A stretch of 64,000 nucleotides of DNA from Desulfospira joergensenii DSM 10085 (GCF_000420085.1 NZ_ATUG01000001.1:1511223-1575222); one strand, 5' to 3'. Positions 8,382 through 19,800 are shown, counted from the first letter of the stretch. Program-made: numbers and translations. Notes: a model not told the origin generated them from the letters alone.

Positions 8382-11300
8382 TTACATATTTCTGCGATAT
8401 TTTCCACCCACTTCATACAGGGCCTGGGTAATAGTCCCCAAAGAACAGGACCGCACCGTCTCCATGAGCTGCTCAAACATATTTTCCCCGTTCAGGGCAG
8501 CCTGCTGGAGTTTTTCAAGGGCCGGGGCAGAATCTTTTCCATGGACGGTTTTAAATTCATCCAGGCGCCTGAGCTGCTCGTCTTTTTGTTCTTTGGTGGC
8601 CCGGGCCAGTTCCAGATGTTCGGCCATTTCCGCGTAGTCGGCATCCGGATCCTGGAAGGTATTGACCCCCACGATGGGATATTTGCCCGTATGCTTGAGA
8701 TACTCGTAATACATGGACTCTTCCTGGATCTTGCCCCGCTGGTATCCGGTTTCCATGGCCCCCAGGACCCCGCCTCTTTCCGTGATCCTCTCAAACTCGA
8801 TGAGCACGGCCTCTTCCACCAGGTCGGTGAGTTCGTCCACGATGAAACTTCCCTGCATCGGATTCTCGTTCTTAGCCAGGCCCCATTCCCGGTTGATGAT
8901 GAGCTGAACGGCCAGGGCCCTTCTCACCGATTCCGTGGACGGGGTGGTAATGGCCTCGTCAAAGGCGTTGGTATGGAGGCTGTTGCAATTGTCATAGATG
9001 GCGCACAGCCCCTGGAGGGTGGTCCTTATATCGTTGAACTGGATGTCCTGGGCATGGAGGGACCGGCCCGAGGTCTGGATATGGTATTTGAGCTGCTGGG
9101 ATTTTGCATTGGCCTTGTACTTGTACCGCATGGCCACGGCCCAGATCCTCCGGGCCACACGGCCGATGACCGTGTATTCGGGGTCCATGCCGTTGGAGAA
9201 GAAAAAAGAAAGGGACGGGGCGAACGAGTCAATGTCCATGCCCCGGGACAGATAATACTCCACATAGGTGAACCCGTTGGCCAGGGTAAAGGCGAGCTGG
9301 GAAATGGGATTGGCCCCGGCCTCGGCAATATGGTACCCGGAGATGGAGACCGAATAGAAATTTCTCACCTGGTGGTTGATGAAGTACTGCTGGATATCCC
9401 CCATCATCTTGAGGGCAAATTCAATGGAAAAAATACAGGAATTCTGGCCCTGGTCCTCCTTGAGGATATCGGCCTGGACCGTGCCCCGGACATTGGACAG
9501 GGCAAACTGCCGGACCTGGGCCGCCTCTTCTTCATCGGGCTCCCTGCCCTTTTCTTTTCTGAACTCTTCCATCTGCTGATCAACGGCCGTGTTCATGAAC
9601 ATGGCCAGCATGATGGGGGCCGGACCGTTGATGGTCATGGATACCGAGGTATTGGGGGCGCACAGGTCAAACCCGTTATATAAGAGTTTTACATCGTCCA
9701 GGTTGCAGATGGAGACACCGGAGGTGCCGACCTTGCCGTAGATATCCGGCCTTACATCCGGATCACATCCGAACAGGGTCACGGCGTCAAAGGCCGTGGA
9801 AAGGCGCTTGGCCTCGTACCCCGAGGAGAGCAGTTTGAACCTCCTGTTGGTATCGGCCGGCCCGCCCTCGCCGGCAAACATCCGGGTGGGATCTTCGTCG
9901 GACCGCTTCAGGGGGAAGACCCCGGCCGTATAGGGGAAATTGCCGGCAAAGTTCTCTTTTCTCATCCACGTGTACTGCTCCCCCGGATCCTTGAATCCGG
10001 GCAGGGCGATCTTGGGAATTTTTGAATGGGACAGGGACCGGGTGTACAAAGGCACCCTGAACTCTTTATCCCGTACTTTATAGACCAGTTCATCCTTTTC
10101 AAATCTTGAGGAACACTCTTCAAAATCCGAAATCAACTGATCGGTGTCTTCCTCCACAAGGGTCCCGGCATCCTTTACGGCCTGTTTCAGGCTCTTGATA
10201 ACCTGATCCGGATTTTCCAGATCCTGCCCCTCTCCCATGGTTTTCAGGGTCTCGGCAAGATGCCAGCGGTTCCTGGCCGCATCGGCCTGCTTTTCCGTAT
10301 TTTCATGGTAATCCCGGATGGTATCGGCGATCTCCGCCAGGTACCGGATCCTTTCCCCGGGGATGATAATGGTCTTTGAGGAGGATTCCTTGATCCCGGT
10401 CCTGGGGATGGAGGATTCATACCGGATCTGTTTTTTCTCTTCAATCTGGTCCAGAAGTTCGTGGTAGAATGCCGTGATTCCGTCGTCATTGAACTTGGAG
10501 GCAATGGTTCCGAACACGGGCATGTCCTTGGGATCCGTATCCCAGGCCTTGCGGTTCCTCTGGACCTGTTTTCTCACGTCCCGGATGGCATCTTCAGATC
10601 CTTTTTTCTCGTACTTGTTCACCACCACGATATCGGCATAATCGAGCATATCGATCTTTTCCAGCTGGGACGGGGCCCCGAAATCCGCGGTCATCACGTA
10701 AACGGAAAGATCCACCAGATCCACCACCCGGGAATCCCCCTGGCCGATGCCGGCGGTTTCCACCAGGATCATATCGTATCCCGAAGCCTTTGCCACGGCC
10801 ACGGCATCGGGAAGGGCCTCGGGCAGTTCGGTCTGGGACCTCCGGGTGGCCAGGGACCGCATATAGACCCGGTCCGTATCAATGGCGTTCATCCTTATCC
10901 GGTCCCCGAGAAGGGCTCCCCCGGTCTTTCTCCGGGAGGGATCACAGGAGATGATGGCGATGTTCACATCATCCAGATCCCTTAAAATCCGGCTGATCAG
11001 TTCATCGGTGAGGGAAGATTTTCCGGCCCCGCCCGTACCGGTAAGGCCGATGACCGGGACATCCCTTTTCCCGGCCAGTTCAGAGACCTTGCCCATGATT
11101 TTATCCCGGAGTTCCGGATCTCCGGCCCGGGCTTCCTGGACCGCGGAGATGAAATTGGCGGTCAGGTATTTATTCTCAACACCCAGTCCTCCATAGTCCA
11201 GGTTTTCAAAGTCCACACCGGGCTGGTCCATGATCTCCATCATATCGTTGATCATGCCCTGGAGTCCCATGGAAGTTCCGTGCTCCGGAGAGTAGATCCG

Positions 11301-11660
11301 GGCCACTCCATAGGCCTGGAGTTCTTCGATCTCCGAGGGGATGATCACCCCCCCGCCGCCGCCGAATACCTTGATCCGGGAAGCGCCTTTTTCCTTTAAA
11401 AGGTCGACCATGTACTTGAAGTACTCCACATGTCCGCCCTGGTAACTGGAGACGGCGATTCCCTGGGCATCCTCTTCAACAGCGGCATCCACCACCTCTT
11501 CTGCCGAACGGTTGTGCCCGATGTGGATCACCTCGGCGCCGGTATCCTGGAGGATCCTGCGCATGATATTGATGGAGGCGTCATGGCCGTCAAAAAGGGA
11601 AGTGGCCGTGACGATCTTCACTGAGTTGGCAGGTTTATAGACTTGGCTTTCCGGACTCAT
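8382..11660 (-). CDS. icmF: Fused isobutyryl-CoA mutase IcmF (B12-binding, MeaB-type GTPase and mutase domains)
   Basis: 1092 residues, matching known IcmF proteins. Order: B12-binding domain (about 12-145) with base-off ligand His26 in DGHDAS; G-protein chaperone domain (about 200-410) with P-loop GTGGAGKSS; linker; TIM-barrel mutase domain (about 545-1090). Two specificity residues point to isobutyryl-CoA rather than methylmalonyl-CoA: Phe595 in TRMFAGEG, where MCM has Tyr, and Gln739 in GQNSCIF, where MCM has Arg. It interconverts isobutyryl-CoA and butyryl-CoA, possibly also isovaleryl/pivalyl-CoA, with adenosylcobalamin. With the thiolase and dehydrogenase downstream it would feed valine-derived carbon into butyrate oxidation. 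The TetR gene lies 193 bases upstream. Confidence 0.96.
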   Translation of the reverse strand: MSPESQVYKPANSVKIVTATSLFDGHDASINIMRRILQDTGAEVIHIGHNRSAEEVVDAAVEEDAQGIAVSSYQGGHVEYFKYMVDLLKEKGASRIKVFGGGGGVIIPSEIEELQAYGVARIYSPEHGTSMGLQGMINDMMEIMDQPGVDFENLDYGGLGVENKYLTANFISAVQEARAGDPELRDKIMGKVSELAGKRDVPVIGLTGTGGAGKSSLTDELISRILRDLDDVNIAIISCDPSRRKTGGALLGDRIRMNAIDTDRVYMRSLATRRSQTELPEALPDAVAVAKASGYDMILVETAGIGQGDSRVVDLVDLSVYVMTADFGAPSQLEKIDMLDYADIVVVNKYEKKGSEDAIRDVRKQVQRNRKAWDTDPKDMPVFGTIASKFNDDGITAFYHELLDQIEEKKQIRYESSIPRTGIKESSSKTIIIPGERIRYLAEIADTIRDYHENTEKQADAARNRWHLAETLKTMGEGQDLENPDQVIKSLKQAVKDAGTLVEEDTDQLISDFEECSSRFEKDELVYKVRDKEFRVPLYTRSLSHSKIPKIALPGFKDPGEQYTWMRKENFAGNFPYTAGVFPLKRSDEDPTRMFAGEGGPADTNRRFKLLSSGYEAKRLSTAFDAVTLFGCDPDVRPDIYGKVGTSGVSICNLDDVKLLYNGFDLCAPNTSVSMTINGPAPIMLAMFMNTAVDQQMEEFRKEKGREPDEEEAAQVRQFALSNVRGTVQADILKEDQGQNSCIFSIEFALKMMGDIQQYFINHQVRNFYSVSISGYHIAEAGANPISQLAFTLANGFTYVEYYLSRGMDIDSFAPSLSFFFSNGMDPEYTVIGRVARRIWAVAMRYKYKANAKSQQLKYHIQTSGRSLHAQDIQFNDIRTTLQGLCAIYDNCNSLHTNAFDEAITTPSTESVRRALAVQLIINREWGLAKNENPMQGSFIVDELTDLVEEAVLIEFERITERGGVLGAMETGYQRGKIQEESMYYEYLKHTGKYPIVGVNTFQDPDADYAEMAEHLELARATKEQKDEQLRRLDEFKTVHGKDSAPALEKLQQAALNGENMFEQLMETVRSCSLGTITQALYEVGGKYRRNM

Positions 11661-11734
11661 CTCATCTCCTTTACCTGGATCCGGTTCCGGCGCCCGTTTG
11701 AAACCCGGGCTCAGAACCCTGGAGTTTGATTAAA

Positions 11735-11749
11735 CTAAACTAAGTTTAG
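11735..11749. promoter_or_regulatory. Candidate operator upstream of icmF
   Basis: CTAAACT, one base, then its exact reverse complement. It is a 15-base inverted repeat 75 bases upstream of the icmF start in an AT-rich stretch, a size and symmetry typical of a dimeric regulator. It does not resemble the CGAGCGCTCG operator found at the TetR gene, so a different regulator is implied. Confidence 0.4.
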
Positions 11750-11853
11750 ACATATCTTTTAGTGGCACATATAAGCAAAAAAATAAACCATAATCTGATT
11801 TTTTATTTATATTCCAGACGGGAATCCAATGAAAAAAAGAGAAGAAAAAAGCG

Positions 11854-12504
11854 TTAGAAGATCAAGCCCAATATGAAATCCGTCTGAACCTCAATATACT
11901 GATCAATGGTAAAGTTCTTTTTCAGGTGCCAGCGCCGGAAGGCCCACATCTGGCCGAGAACCGATATATTGTGACCCACCAGGTTGAGGCGGGCCTTGTC
12001 CAGCTCGGGAAATTTGTTTTTCCCGGCAAGACCGGCCAGGGCATGGATAAAGATATTGGTGATATTGATCTCATTTTCCAGCACCTGTTTTTTCCACTTC
12101 TCCGGAAGGAACTGGGTCACCTGGTACATGAGAAGGATATGGTCGGCCATCCTGTCGCAGACCAGAAAGTACTGCCGGATGATGCCGGCCAGCCTTTCCT
12201 TTTCCCGGGCATTGTCTGACAGGGCATTTTCTACGGCTTTCCCGACCTCTTCATGGATGGTCTTGCAGACCAGGTAGAGCAGGTCCTCCTTTGAACTGAC
12301 ATACTCGTACAGGGAACCGATGGAAAAATCAGCGGCCCTGGCAATCATCCGGGTGGTGGTCTTATGGTAGCCGTGCTCAATGAACAACTTCACCGTGGAA
12401 TCTATGATGTGACGGCGTCTCTCCCGGACCAGATCAGGATTTTTGATCTGGGTGGGCACCTCGCCGTGGGCCGTCTGAACCCTTTTTTTAATGCTTTTGG
12501 CCAA
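11854..12504 (-). CDS. TetR-family transcriptional regulator
   Basis: 216 residues. The N-terminal HTH is typical: RRHIIDSTVKLFIEHGYHKT, then TRMIARAADFSIGSLYEYVSSKEDLLY. The C-terminal part is helical, as expected for a ligand-binding domain. An 18-base near-palindrome with core CGAGCGCTCG overlaps its own promoter region, and the same 17 bases recur in the promoter of the acyl-CoA dehydrogenase operon at 28.9 kb. The simplest reading is a repressor of branched-chain acyl-CoA catabolism that also controls itself and responds to an acyl-CoA (inference). It is divergent from the adenosine-kinase-like gene and on the same strand as icmF. Confidence 0.9.
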   Translation of the reverse strand: MAKSIKKRVQTAHGEVPTQIKNPDLVRERRRHIIDSTVKLFIEHGYHKTTTRMIARAADFSIGSLYEYVSSKEDLLYLVCKTIHEEVGKAVENALSDNAREKERLAGIIRQYFLVCDRMADHILLMYQVTQFLPEKWKKQVLENEINITNIFIHALAGLAGKNKFPELDKARLNLVGHNISVLGQMWAFRRWHLKKNFTIDQYIEVQTDFILGLIF

Positions 12505-12582
12505 AGCATTTCTCCTGTAATCTTATGAAAAAGCGGGAGAAGCCCGGGCAACCTTTTACACGGATATGAGCCGCCATACCGC

Positions 12583-12633
12583 TGACCGAGCGCTCGTTCA
12601 TATATAAATGACATGTAATCAAACCCTTGTCAA
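12583..12633 (-). promoter_or_regulatory. Promoter and operator of the TetR gene
   Basis: On the minus strand a perfect -35 (TTGACA, 12633-12628) is followed by an AT-rich -10 region (no single clear hexamer) and then TGAACGAGCGCTCGGTCA (12600-12583). This operator has a perfect 10-base core and symmetric flanks with one mismatch. Seventeen of its bases are identical to the operator at 28856-28872. The position just downstream of the promoter fits repression. Confidence 0.65.
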
Positions 12634-12712
12634 GATGATTGAACCAGGCCATCGCAAGGGACTTCTTTACGGATTGCTTAAACCGGGCGCATCCGGCTCG
12701 CAAGCGCAGAAA

Positions 12713-12849
12713 CTCTGTGTCCTCTGCGCTCTCTGTGGTAAAAAATGCTGTAAGTGAGAACTCTCAAGTTCGAATAAAAAAATGATTCAACGGCCATATG
12801 GTAAATTCCTTTGGAATTAGAATTTTGTTAAACCACAGAGGACACAGAG
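12713..12849. repeat. Long-range inverted repeat in the TetR/adenosine-kinase intergenic region
   Basis: CTCTGTGTCCTCTG (12713-12726) and its exact complement (12836-12849), 109 bases apart. The surrounding ~500-base gap (12505-13006) otherwise holds the TetR promoter/operator and a promoter for the next gene; no coding region is convincing. These words look like repetitive spacer sequence rather than a defined element. Confidence 0.5.
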
Positions 12850-12942
12850 ATTTTAGTTTGGCACGGCCAAACCATTAGGTTAAAACAGGATCGGGTTTTC
12901 CTCTTTTACATGCGTTGGCCCTGGCCTTATTTTTCCCCTATA

Positions 12943-12971
12943 TTGACTTTATCTGCTGTTAACTGATAACT
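12943..12971 (+). promoter_or_regulatory. Putative sigma70 promoter of the adenosine-kinase-like gene
   Basis: TTGACT at 12943-12948, a 16-base spacer and GATAAC at 12965-12970. The predicted transcript start is about 30 bases before the ATG. Good -35, moderate -10. Confidence 0.4.
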
Positions 12972-13006
12972 GATACCCGTTAACTCTTTTACGAAAGGAA
13001 ACCCCC

Positions 13007-13489
13007 ATGGAACTCAAAACCATATCCATTGAAAACCCGGATGAACTCAATTTCATCCTGGGCCACTCCCATTTTATCAAAACCGTGGAAGACATCCATG
13101 AAGCCATTGTCTGCACAGTGCCCGATGCCAAGTTCGGCGTGGCCTTCTGCGAGGCTTCCATGGAATGCCTGGTCCGGTACAGCGGAACCGATGAGGCTTT
13201 GATTGAACTGGCCAAGAAAAATGCCTATGAACTTTCCGCAGGCCACTCTTTTATCGTGTTCATGAAGGACATGTTTCCCATCAACATCCTCAACACCATC
13301 AAGAACGTCCCGGAAGTGGCCCGGATCCACTGCGCCACGGCCAACCCGGTCCAGGTCATCCTGGCCGAGACCGAACAGGGACGCGGAGTCCTCGGGGTGA
13401 TCGACGGATTTTCATCCAAGGGGATCGAAACCGGGGAAGATATTGAAAAGCGCAAGGGGTTTTTGCGGATGATCGGGTATAAGCAGTAA
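13007..13489 (+). CDS. Adenosine-specific kinase-like protein
   Basis: 160 residues, full length for the small family called adenosine-specific kinase (Adenosine_kin, formerly DUF355), found in archaea and some bacteria. Recognisable stretches are HFIKTVEDIHEAIV, FGVAFCEASMECLVRYSG, GHSFIVFMKDMFPINILN and the near C-terminal GVLGVIDGFSSKGIE. The family name rests on structural work on an archaeal member; the physiological substrate in bacteria is uncertain. The start has AAGGAAA nine bases upstream. Cytoplasmic, with no apparent operon partner. Confidence 0.8.
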   Translation: MELKTISIENPDELNFILGHSHFIKTVEDIHEAIVCTVPDAKFGVAFCEASMECLVRYSGTDEALIELAKKNAYELSAGHSFIVFMKDMFPINILNTIKNVPEVARIHCATANPVQVILAETEQGRGVLGVIDGFSSKGIETGEDIEKRKGFLRMIGYKQ

Positions 13490-13492
13490 AAG

Positions 13493-13628
13493 CAGCGGGA
13501 ACAGCTCGATCAGCGAGAACGGCGGGAACAGCCATGGAGGGGCTCGCCACCATTATTTATGCGAACCATAAAACGGCTTTCTTCCTCTGCTGTTCCCGCT
13601 GATCGAGCTATTCTAACTGTTCTCGCTC
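13493..13628. repeat. REP-like repeat element, left copy, with internal inverted modules
   Basis: The part from 13532 (CCATGGAGG) to 13628 recurs with few changes at 22334-22432. Just before it, AGCGGGAACAGC and AGCTCGATCAGC (13494-13514) recur as complements in the right half (GCTGTTCCCGCT at 13589-13600, GCTGATCGAGCT at 13598-13609), so the element can fold on itself. The two copies border the Rhs/transposase island. The whole gap 13490-13803 holds this element and the Rhs promoter, and no other gene is seen. Confidence 0.75.
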
Positions 13629-13711
13629 AATTCGCGAAAACCCCGCCCCTGGATCATTGTAAGAAATCCGTTAAAATATAATGAAAGGTTCGCTGAGCCC
13701 GGGCCCTCCTA

Positions 13712-13740
13712 TTGACTTTCTTTTTCCAGTCAGATATTGC
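13712..13740 (+). promoter_or_regulatory. Putative promoter of the Rhs gene
   Basis: TTGACT at 13712-13717, a 17-base spacer and TATTGC at 13735-13740. The -10 is weak. It is about 60 bases upstream of the chosen Rhs start and outside the repeat element. Confidence 0.35.
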
Positions 13741-13803
13741 CATATCCATTGGTTGTGAATTGATCTTGTGACCCATTATTTCACCGTATTATCCGGAGGG
13801 CCC

Positions 13804-16800
13804 ATGCAATCCTGCTCATCATCCCAGAATCCTACCGGAAACAACCCCAATTTTCTTAATCATATCAGGACCTTCCTGGTCTGCTTCAGCGCACTTTTCT
13901 GGATTGTCTTTTTCAATACCCCGGCCTGGTCATCGGAAGTGGCCGATACAGACTCGTCAACTATCCTGCAAAGCCAAGAGATGGACAGCACAGAGCTCTT
14001 TGTGGAAGAAGTCCCCGAACCTTTGGTTTCGGATCAGGAAGAAACCGAATCCGACAGCCCGGACCTGGAAGAAGAGTCAGTTTCAGCCAAGGCCATGAGC
14101 CTGAGTACCGCCTCAACAGACACTGAGCTGGGAGACTCCTCATCAGGCCTTTCCCTTCCCACGGTCAATACCATGCAGTATACAGGTGCAGCCACCGTAT
14201 CCGTTCCCATTCTCGTTCCCCCGGGCCGGGCCGGCATACAGCCGAAGATCAACCTGGTCTACAACAGCTACAAAAAGAACGGCTGGATCGGCATGGGATG
14301 GGATATCGACATGGGGGCGATCCAGCGGTCCACCAGACACGGGCTTGATTATTCGGCCGATGATTATGTCGTGGCCATGGGTGGGAATTCCGACCTGGTT
14401 CCTAGGCCGGACTGGGGAACTGATTTTTACGGGGCCAAGATTGAAGGAGGCTTTACCAAATATTATTTCAACACATCCACCAATGGATGGGAGGCCACGG
14501 ACAAAAGCGGCCTGAGATATTATTTTGGCACTACGGAAGCTTCCCGGCAGGATGATCCTGATGACAGTTCGCGGATTTTTAAGTGGTGTTTGGATAAGGT
14601 TGTGGATACCAATGGCAATTATATGACAATTGCTTATGTCAAAGACCAAGGTCAGATTTATCTTTCAAGGATTGATTATACGGGAAACCAAGGAACATCA
14701 TCTGCTAACCTTTCTAATTCTGTGATTTTTCATTTGGAAGATGGGCGACCTGATCAGGCAAAAATGTACAATATTAACTTTGAAGTTATTACTGGAAAAA
14801 GAATAAAAGCTATTGAGATAAAAACATATGACAGGTTAGCGCGAGCTTACAAATTTTCATATATAGAAAGTATAAATAGTCATAGGTCTCTCTTGGAGAA
14901 AATTCAGGAATATGGGAATGATGTAACAATAGAAACGGATGGTAATATTATCGGCGATAGTGATTTGTATTCAAAACAATTGTATTATTTTGGCCACGAG
15001 CTTTCGTCATTCGATAATATTAACTTGGATATGTGGGGGGCAGTATATCAAAATCCAAAAATTATTGCTGGAGATTACAATGGTGACGGTAAAACCGATA
15101 TCCTTTATATCATAGAGCGAACAGATGGCTACTATGACTGGCGATTGCGCCTTTCGAATGGTTCGTCATTCGATAATATTAACTTGGATATGTGGGGGGC
15201 AGTATATCAAAATCCAAAAATTATTGCTGGAGATTACAATGGTGACGGTAAAACCGATATCCTTTATATCATAGAGCGAACAGATGGCTACTATGACTGG
15301 CGATTGCGCCTTTCGAATGGTTCGTCATTCGATAATATTAACTTGGATATGTGGGGGGCAGTATATCAAAATCCAAAAATTATTGCTGGAGATTACAATG
15401 GTGACGGTAAAACCGATATCCTTTATATCATAGAGCGAACAGATGGCTACTATGACTGGCGATTGCGCCTTTCGAATGGTTCGTCATTCGATAATATTAA
15501 CTTGGATATGTGGGGGGCAGTATATCAAAATCCAAAAATTAATACTGGAGATTACAATGGTGACGGTAAAACCGACATCCTTTATATCATAGAACGAACA
15601 GATGGCTACTATGACTGGCGATTGCGCCTTTCGAATGGTTCGTCATTCGATAATATTAACTTGGATATGTGGGGGGCAGTATATCAAAATCCAAAAATTA
15701 ATACTGGAGATTACAATGGTGACGGTAAAACCGATATCCTTTATATCATAGAGCGAACAGATGGCTACTATGACTGGCGATTGCGCCTTTCGAATGGTTC
15801 GTCATTCGATAATATTAACTTGGATATGTGGGGGGCAGTATATCAAAATCCAAAAATTAATACTGGAGATTACAATGGTGACGGTAAAACCGATATCCTT
15901 TATATCATAGAGCGAACAGATGGCTACTATGACTGGCGATTGCGCCTTTCGAATGGTTCGTCATTCGATAATATTAACTTGGATATGTGGGGGGCAATAA
16001 ATCAAAATCCAAAAATTAATACTGGAGATTACAATGGTGACGGTAAAACCGATATCCTTTATATCATAGAGCGAACAGATGGCTACTATGATTGGCGATT
16101 AAAGTTAGCAGCACCACACGAATCTCCAGATCTTCTAAAAAGTATTAATTCCTCCTTTGGCAGCACTAGCCAATTTACCTATAAACCTTCATCAGAATAC
16201 AACAACACCCTTCTCGCTTATATCATCCATCCGGTTGAAACGCTGACCATTGATGATGGAAACGGAGTGTCATCAACCACACAGTATTCCTATGCACAAG
16301 GATTCTTTGATCTTGCGTCCAGAGACTTTCGTGGCTTCGGCAACGTAACCCAAACCAATCCCGACGGGACCCAGACCATAACCAAATTCCATCAGGACGA
16401 GTTCAACAAGGGACGGCAGTGCCAGGTTGATTTTAAAGATCCTTCCGGAACATTGCTGTCCAGGCAGACCCTGACCTGGGAAACCCAATATCTGGATGAT
16501 CCGGACAATACCTTTGCCTTTGTGAAGCTTGCCCGAAAACGAACGGAAAATTATGATGATGAAACCACATTTGTCCAGGAAGATTATGTCCATGACGATG
16601 CCAACGGGAATCTCCTGAGCACCATCTCCTCCGGCACAGGGGCGGAAAGCCTGACCACGACCCTTACCTATGAAAACTTCGGGGACTGGGTATGGAGAAA
16701 GACCTCGGAGACCCTTGCCGGCAGCACCAGCGGCCTGGTCCGGCAGACCGGTTTCGACTATGAATCCGGCACAGGCAATCTGCTGGGCAGATCCTATTCC

Positions 16801-19800
16801 CTTGACGGGGTGAATGATCCCTATATTTCATTTGCCTATGACACCTACGGCAATCTGACGGCTTCGACCGATGCCCGGGGCAACACCACCATTACCACCT
16901 ATGATACGGAAACCCGGACCTATCCGGTTTTTATTGAATATCCTGTGACCGGCGGCGTCTCCCATATAGAACAGACCCTGGAGATCGACTACCGGTTCGG
17001 CAAACCCCTCCTGACCCAGGATGAAAACGGAAACCGGACCTCCTATACCTATGATGAATTCGGCCGCCTGGTTCAGACCGATCTGCCCAACGGCGGCCAG
17101 GCTGTCACCCAGTACTTTGATGATGCCTCTCCCCGGTATGTGATCTCCAGTGTCAAGGAAGACGACAGCGGGAACTGGATCGATGCCGTTACCTATCTGG
17201 ACGGTTTTAACCGGAAAATCCAGAACGTTACCCTGGGCGAGGACGGAAAATTCATCACCTCCAGAATTTATTACGATGAAATGGGCCGGGCCTATCTGAC
17301 CGAAGGGCCGTTCTTCGCATCGGACAGCGCCTATCCCCAGACAGCTCCCACTGACAGTCCCTGGAGCCAGACCCTCTTTGACTACCGGGGCAGACCCGTC
17401 TCCATTGACAGTCCGGACAGCGTCCATGACACGATCACCGCGACCTTCTCCTATTCCGGTCTTTCAACCACCATTACGGACCCGGACGGCGCCGGCCGGA
17501 CGGAAACCAAGGATTATCTGGGGCGTCTGATCCGGGTAACCGAACATGCCGATGATCAGACAGACTATGTGACAACCTACCAATACAATGCCGCTTCCGA
17601 CCTCCTGAACGTGACGGACCATTGCGGCAATGAAACCTCCATGACCTATGATGCCCTGGGACGCAAGACCGGCATGGTCGATCCGGACATGGGCACCTGG
17701 TCCTATACCTATGACGCCAACGGCAATCTTTTGACCCAGACCGACGCCAAAAACCAGACCATCACCTTTGCCTATGATGAGCTGAACCGACTGATCTCCA
17801 AGGACTATGACACCACAGATCCGGATGTTGCCTACACCTATGACAATCTGTCCATTGCCAATGGCCGGGGAAGACTCTATCAGACCTCCAACGGCCGGGT
17901 GACCACCACCATTGACGGATACGACTCCCTGGGCAATGTGCTGTCGGAAACCAGGACACTGACAGGAGCGCCCCAAACCTATACCACCTCCTTTACCTAT
18001 GACCTTGCCGGCAAAGTCCTGACCACCACAACTCCGGATGCTTTCACGGTGACCAATACCTATATCCCGGGCACCGGACTTCTGGAAAGCGTCACAGGGT
18101 CCGACGGACTTACCTATGCCTCCCTGAGCGGCTATACGCCCGGCGGTAAAATCGGCCTTGTGGAGCACGGCAACTACACCTATACCCAGTACGCCTACGA
18201 CAGCTTGTCCGGGCGGCTGGCTTCGCTCCTGACCTCCCGCACCGGCCCCACGGAAACCATGCAGCAAAGATCCTATTCCTATACACCGGCCGGGGATCTC
18301 TCCGGGATCACGGACAGCCTGAACGCGGTCTCCTACACCTATACCTATGACGGTCTCCACCGGCTGACCAGTGAAACCGGGTCCGGGACCCCGCTTTCCT
18401 ATACCTATGACGCCATCGGCAACATTGCCTCCAAAACCGCGGGAACCGGCACCATGACCTACAGCCACGGAGGGACAAGGCCCCACGCCGTGGACAGCAT
18501 CACCCTCAACGGCACAAATTTTGACTATGTCTACGACGCCAACGGGAACATGACCCAGGGGCCGGATCTTTCCGATCCCCTCCTGCCGGGGACCCGGACC
18601 GTTACCTATAATGCCGACAACATGCCCGTCACCGTCACCCACGTCCGGAACGGAACGACCCAGGCCATGGAACTTACCTATGACGGCTCCGGGGCCCGGG
18701 CCATCAAAACGGTCCAGGGCGGCGGGACCACCTATTATGTCAACGGCCTTTTCCAGGTCAAAGAGACCGGAACCGGCACGGAAACCACCCGGTTCATCTT
18801 TGCCGGGAACCTGCGCATCGCCCAGATCCAGGACAGCGTCCCCAGCTTTTTCCACAAGGATCACCTGGGCAGTTCCACCATCATGAGCGATGCTGCCGGC
18901 ACCCCCCTGGAATCCAGCGAGTACCTCCCCTATGGCGGCCTGAGATCCCACACCGGCACCGATACCTCCAACTACAAGTTCACGGACCAGGAACTGGACC
19001 CGGAATCCGGCCTCTACAATTACAACGCCAGGCTCTACGACCCGGTGATCGGGAAATTCGTCACCGCAGATACGGTTGTTCCCGATCCGGCCAATCCCCA
19101 GACCTTGAACCGGTATAGTTATTGTTATAATAATCCGCTTGTTTATGTTGATCCTTCCGGGCACTTCGGATTCATAATTGGAGCCATCATCGGAGCTGTT
19201 ATCTCAGGAGTCCAAAGTGATTGGGACCCTGAAGCAATGATTGCCGGAGCAGTGATTGGTGGTATTTCTGGCGGAGTTTTTTCTGGCGTTGAGAGTGCCG
19301 TCACAAGCGGACTTGCGGGCATAGCTGGAGGTCCAGCAATGAGTTTTACCACTGCAAGTGTAATATCTAACATTGCGGGCGGTGCTGCTGCAGGGGCAGT
19401 AGCAGGAGGCCTCAATGCTCACTATTATGGTGGTGATATTGGTCAAGGAGTTCTCAAAGGTGCCTTTGGTGGTGCTGTGTTCGGAGGAATTGGTGGTTAT
19501 TATGGTAATAGTTGGGGGTGGGGGCGTGTAGGAATAACTACTTTCGCTGGTGGTGTGGTTTCTGAAGTAAACGGCGGTGACTTTATGACAGGAGCTGCGC
19601 TGTCTGGAGGGATATCTCTTTTAGCGTATTCTGCTACAACAATGAGAAGCAAAATGATTGAGCAATCAAAATTAGATCGCAGGAATGCGTCAGGGATAAG
19701 CGCTGGCCACAAGGGCGATGGATTTAAGCTGGCTGGTGGACGGTTCAATGCAAAGTCTCCGTCTGCAGAAAGTTACCTTGGAGGAAGACAGGGAGGTCCT

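Noticed and set aside
11661..11853. Cobalamin riboswitch in front of icmF
   Set aside because: Only a partial B12-box-like word (GCCACTA on the minus strand) is seen, without the other conserved elements; the region is too short and unstructured.
15004..16116. CRISPR-like or satellite array
   Set aside because: Units are 159 bp, contiguous, in frame and encode a calcium-loop repeat; there are no spacers.
17464..19164. Long open frame on the minus strand opposite the Rhs repeats
   Set aside because: It is the shadow of the repeat-rich plus-strand gene: Gly/Ile/Val-rich low-complexity translation, no ribosome site, no family features.
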